Of a stretch of DNA of 64,000 nucleotides, positions 62,101-64,000 are shown one piece after another. Position 1 is the stretch's first letter, and each line of letters begins with the position of its first letter. Origin of the DNA: Xestospongia muta (lineage: Eukaryota; Porifera; Demospongiae; Haplosclerida; Petrosiidae); assembly GCA_963693285.1 (NCBI GenBank), contig OY848918.1, forward strand, positions 19,541,484 through 19,605,483, written 5' to 3'. The notes under the pieces were generated by a model that worked only from the letters and a program-made list of their open reading frames with translations, did no database searches and was not told the DNA's origin. The position numbers and the translations under genes were made by a program.

Positions 62101-64000
62101 GTCCAGTGTTTACACACTTTTATAACAGATTTTAGAGGATAAGTGTGAATGTTCCGGCCCACACAATTAATGAAAATACGAGATTGTACCCATCAAGTGT
62201 TTCCTCAGTGTTTCTTAATTTCATTGATACTCTGTGACTAGGACACTGGTATTTCCACAGACTTAACAATATATTTATATTTCTACAAACTTATAAAAAT
62301 AACTTAAGACAAAACATTAATAGTCCTCTTAATTAGGACTGTTTTATGAGGAAAACAGTACTATTGTGTATAGTTCAACTTTAATTGTCCACTAGTGATA
62401 CATATTATTCTATGTAGTCAAGTACTATTATACAATATAATAGAATACTCTAGTGTTAACAACTGTACTGTCTTGAGGAAGTGTTTTGTATTTTTAATTA
62501 TAAATACTGATTGCATTCCTTAGTAATAATCAAAAACTTACTCATTCTATATAAATATGAGGAAACATGTACTGATGTATAAATTGTTAAATAATATCAT
62601 TATTTAATCTGTCAAATGAAAAAATTATATTTCTTTCAAATGTCTATCTGTCATTAAAATATAACTATGGAATAATGGATATATTATATAATTGTGTTAC
62701 AGCTATAAAAAGAAAACATTACTATCAGTTCAATATACATGATTATGTGTAGTACTGATATCTTGTTAGAATTTTGATTATCTAAGAATGTACTAAAGAG
62801 TTAGTGTCACATTGATACATGTGTCCTTTATAATGAATGATACTGATAGTATACTGTAGAAGTATGTGATAATATGTTAATGAGATGAATTTTCATTTTT
62901 GGAGATCTAGTTAATAGACTTATTGACATATAACTAGAAGTACTAATAGTAAGATAATGAGATGAATTTTCATTTATGGAGATGTAGTTAAATAGACTTA
63001 TTGACATAGTCCTCCTAATTATGAGTGTTATGAGGAAACCAGTACTGTTGTGTATAGTTCTAATTTTTTTTCCATTATATACACTACCTGTATATTATAG
63101 TATATTAGTATATATAGTCATGTACTGTTAGTATGATAGAATACTCTATTGTTAGCTGTATAGTGTTGAGGGAGTGTTTAGTGTTTGTAATTATAAACAC
63201 TAATTGCATTCCTTAATAATAATCCAAAACTTGAATGTGTCACAGAATGTCTAATTCCAAATGTCAAGATATTGATCAGCAACTACCTCATTTTCAAATG
63301 CATCAACAGCAATGCTCACAAGATACATTGATATTTTCACTAGGTATCTGGGTAATGTCTTTTCAAGCACCCTTTCCTAGTTTATATTTTACTCTTTTAA
63401 ATTGTGTCAAATGACAAAAATTAATTCCTCTTAAATGAATGACCCATCTGTAGAATGATAAATATATTATATAAATGTGTTACAGCTATTAAAACACCAT
63501 TACTATCAGTTTAATATACATGATTATGTATAGTATTAATGTCTTGTTACAAGTTTCATTTCTCTAAGAATATGCATGGAGAATTAGTGTCACATTGATA
63601 CATGTGTCCTTTATAATAAATGATACTGATAGTATACTGTAGAAGTATATGATAATAGTATAATGAGATGATTTTCATTTTGGAGATCTAGTTAAAAAAC
63701 TTATTGACATATAACTAGAAGTAATAATAAATACATGATTATTGTTTAAATATGATACTGTCAGAATAATTCTAATTGAATAAGAATAATTTCTGTTACA
63801 ATCTCCTCTTCCAAAGAATCTAATGAAAGAATACAATGTTGTGACATAATAATGACAAATGACATTACTTTTATAGTTATTAAGTAACAGACCACACAAA
63901 GTGCACGTGGATAGAAAAACCAATGTTCTGTTACATTGAAACAGGATAGATTATATCAACGATATTAGTCATACATAATTGTGTAGTTGTTTATGATATT
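59194..64000. repeat. Leader repeat, copy C (right-truncated by window edge)
   Basis: Collinear with copy B from 28613 to 33421, with the same three internal modules (about 61153, 62800 and 63582) and hairpin. If the arrangement holds, a third gene promoter and start exon should lie about 700 bp past the window end. Confidence 0.9.

Overview
The window looks like AT-rich nuclear DNA of an early-branching animal. A demosponge, perhaps Amphimedon-like, is my best inference; the DNA alone does not prove it. The basis is tiny 49-60 bp GT-AG introns, one-repeat-per-exon ankyrin coding, animal-type death domains, and animal DNA transposons plus a Ty3/gypsy element. No prokaryotic operon, CRISPR array or convincing tRNA gene was seen.

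The backbone is a tandem array with a period of about 29-31 kb. A leader repeat occurs at 1-2715 (copy A, cut by the window edge), 28613-33421 (copy B) and 59194-64000 (copy C, cut by the window edge). Each leader precedes a multi-exon plus-strand gene encoding ankyrin repeats, a Roc-type GTPase domain, a COR-like region and a C-terminal death domain. Gene 1 (exons 3068-18595) has no visible start exon. Gene 2 (34119-55458) reads from ATG to stop as 1071 residues. Copy C ends about 700 bp before the place where a third gene should start. The two visible genes have Roc-COR exons of identical length, but differ in ankyrin exon content, in linker exons and in an almost unrelated death-domain exon.

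The ankyrin part of both genes is spread over more than 10 kb of introns full of mobile elements. Both carry at the same place an antisense IS630/Tc1/mariner-type transposon (6546-8467; 41053-43104) with a long D-to-E spacing, inserted before the duplication. A PIF/Harbinger element survives as its right part in gene 1 (10072-11504, with a readable MADF gene) and as its left end in gene 2 (50838-51068). Gene 2 also holds an intact, apparently very young Ty3/gypsy element (44743-49907) with identical 255-bp LTRs and a clear -1 frameshift signal between gag and pol.

The intergenic interval 18596-28612 holds a fossil tyrosine-kinase-like fragment, a divergent U2 snRNA-like locus that keeps its folds but lacks the branch-site recognition sequence, a 28-bp tandem array, fold-back elements and decayed piggyBac coding sequence. 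Between gene 2 and leader C lies a long-TIR transposon remnant (56912-58632) with a PHD finger. Gene 2's first large intron holds a small element with two convergent, nearly identical TATA promoters around a 64-residue ORF.

Functionally, the two main genes look like intracellular signalling proteins: ankyrin repeats for ligand or partner binding, a Roc GTPase switch, a COR dimerisation module and a death domain for homotypic assembly. Their tandem copies, repeat-exon turnover and swapped death domains resemble the evolution of innate-immune receptor families; that role is inference.
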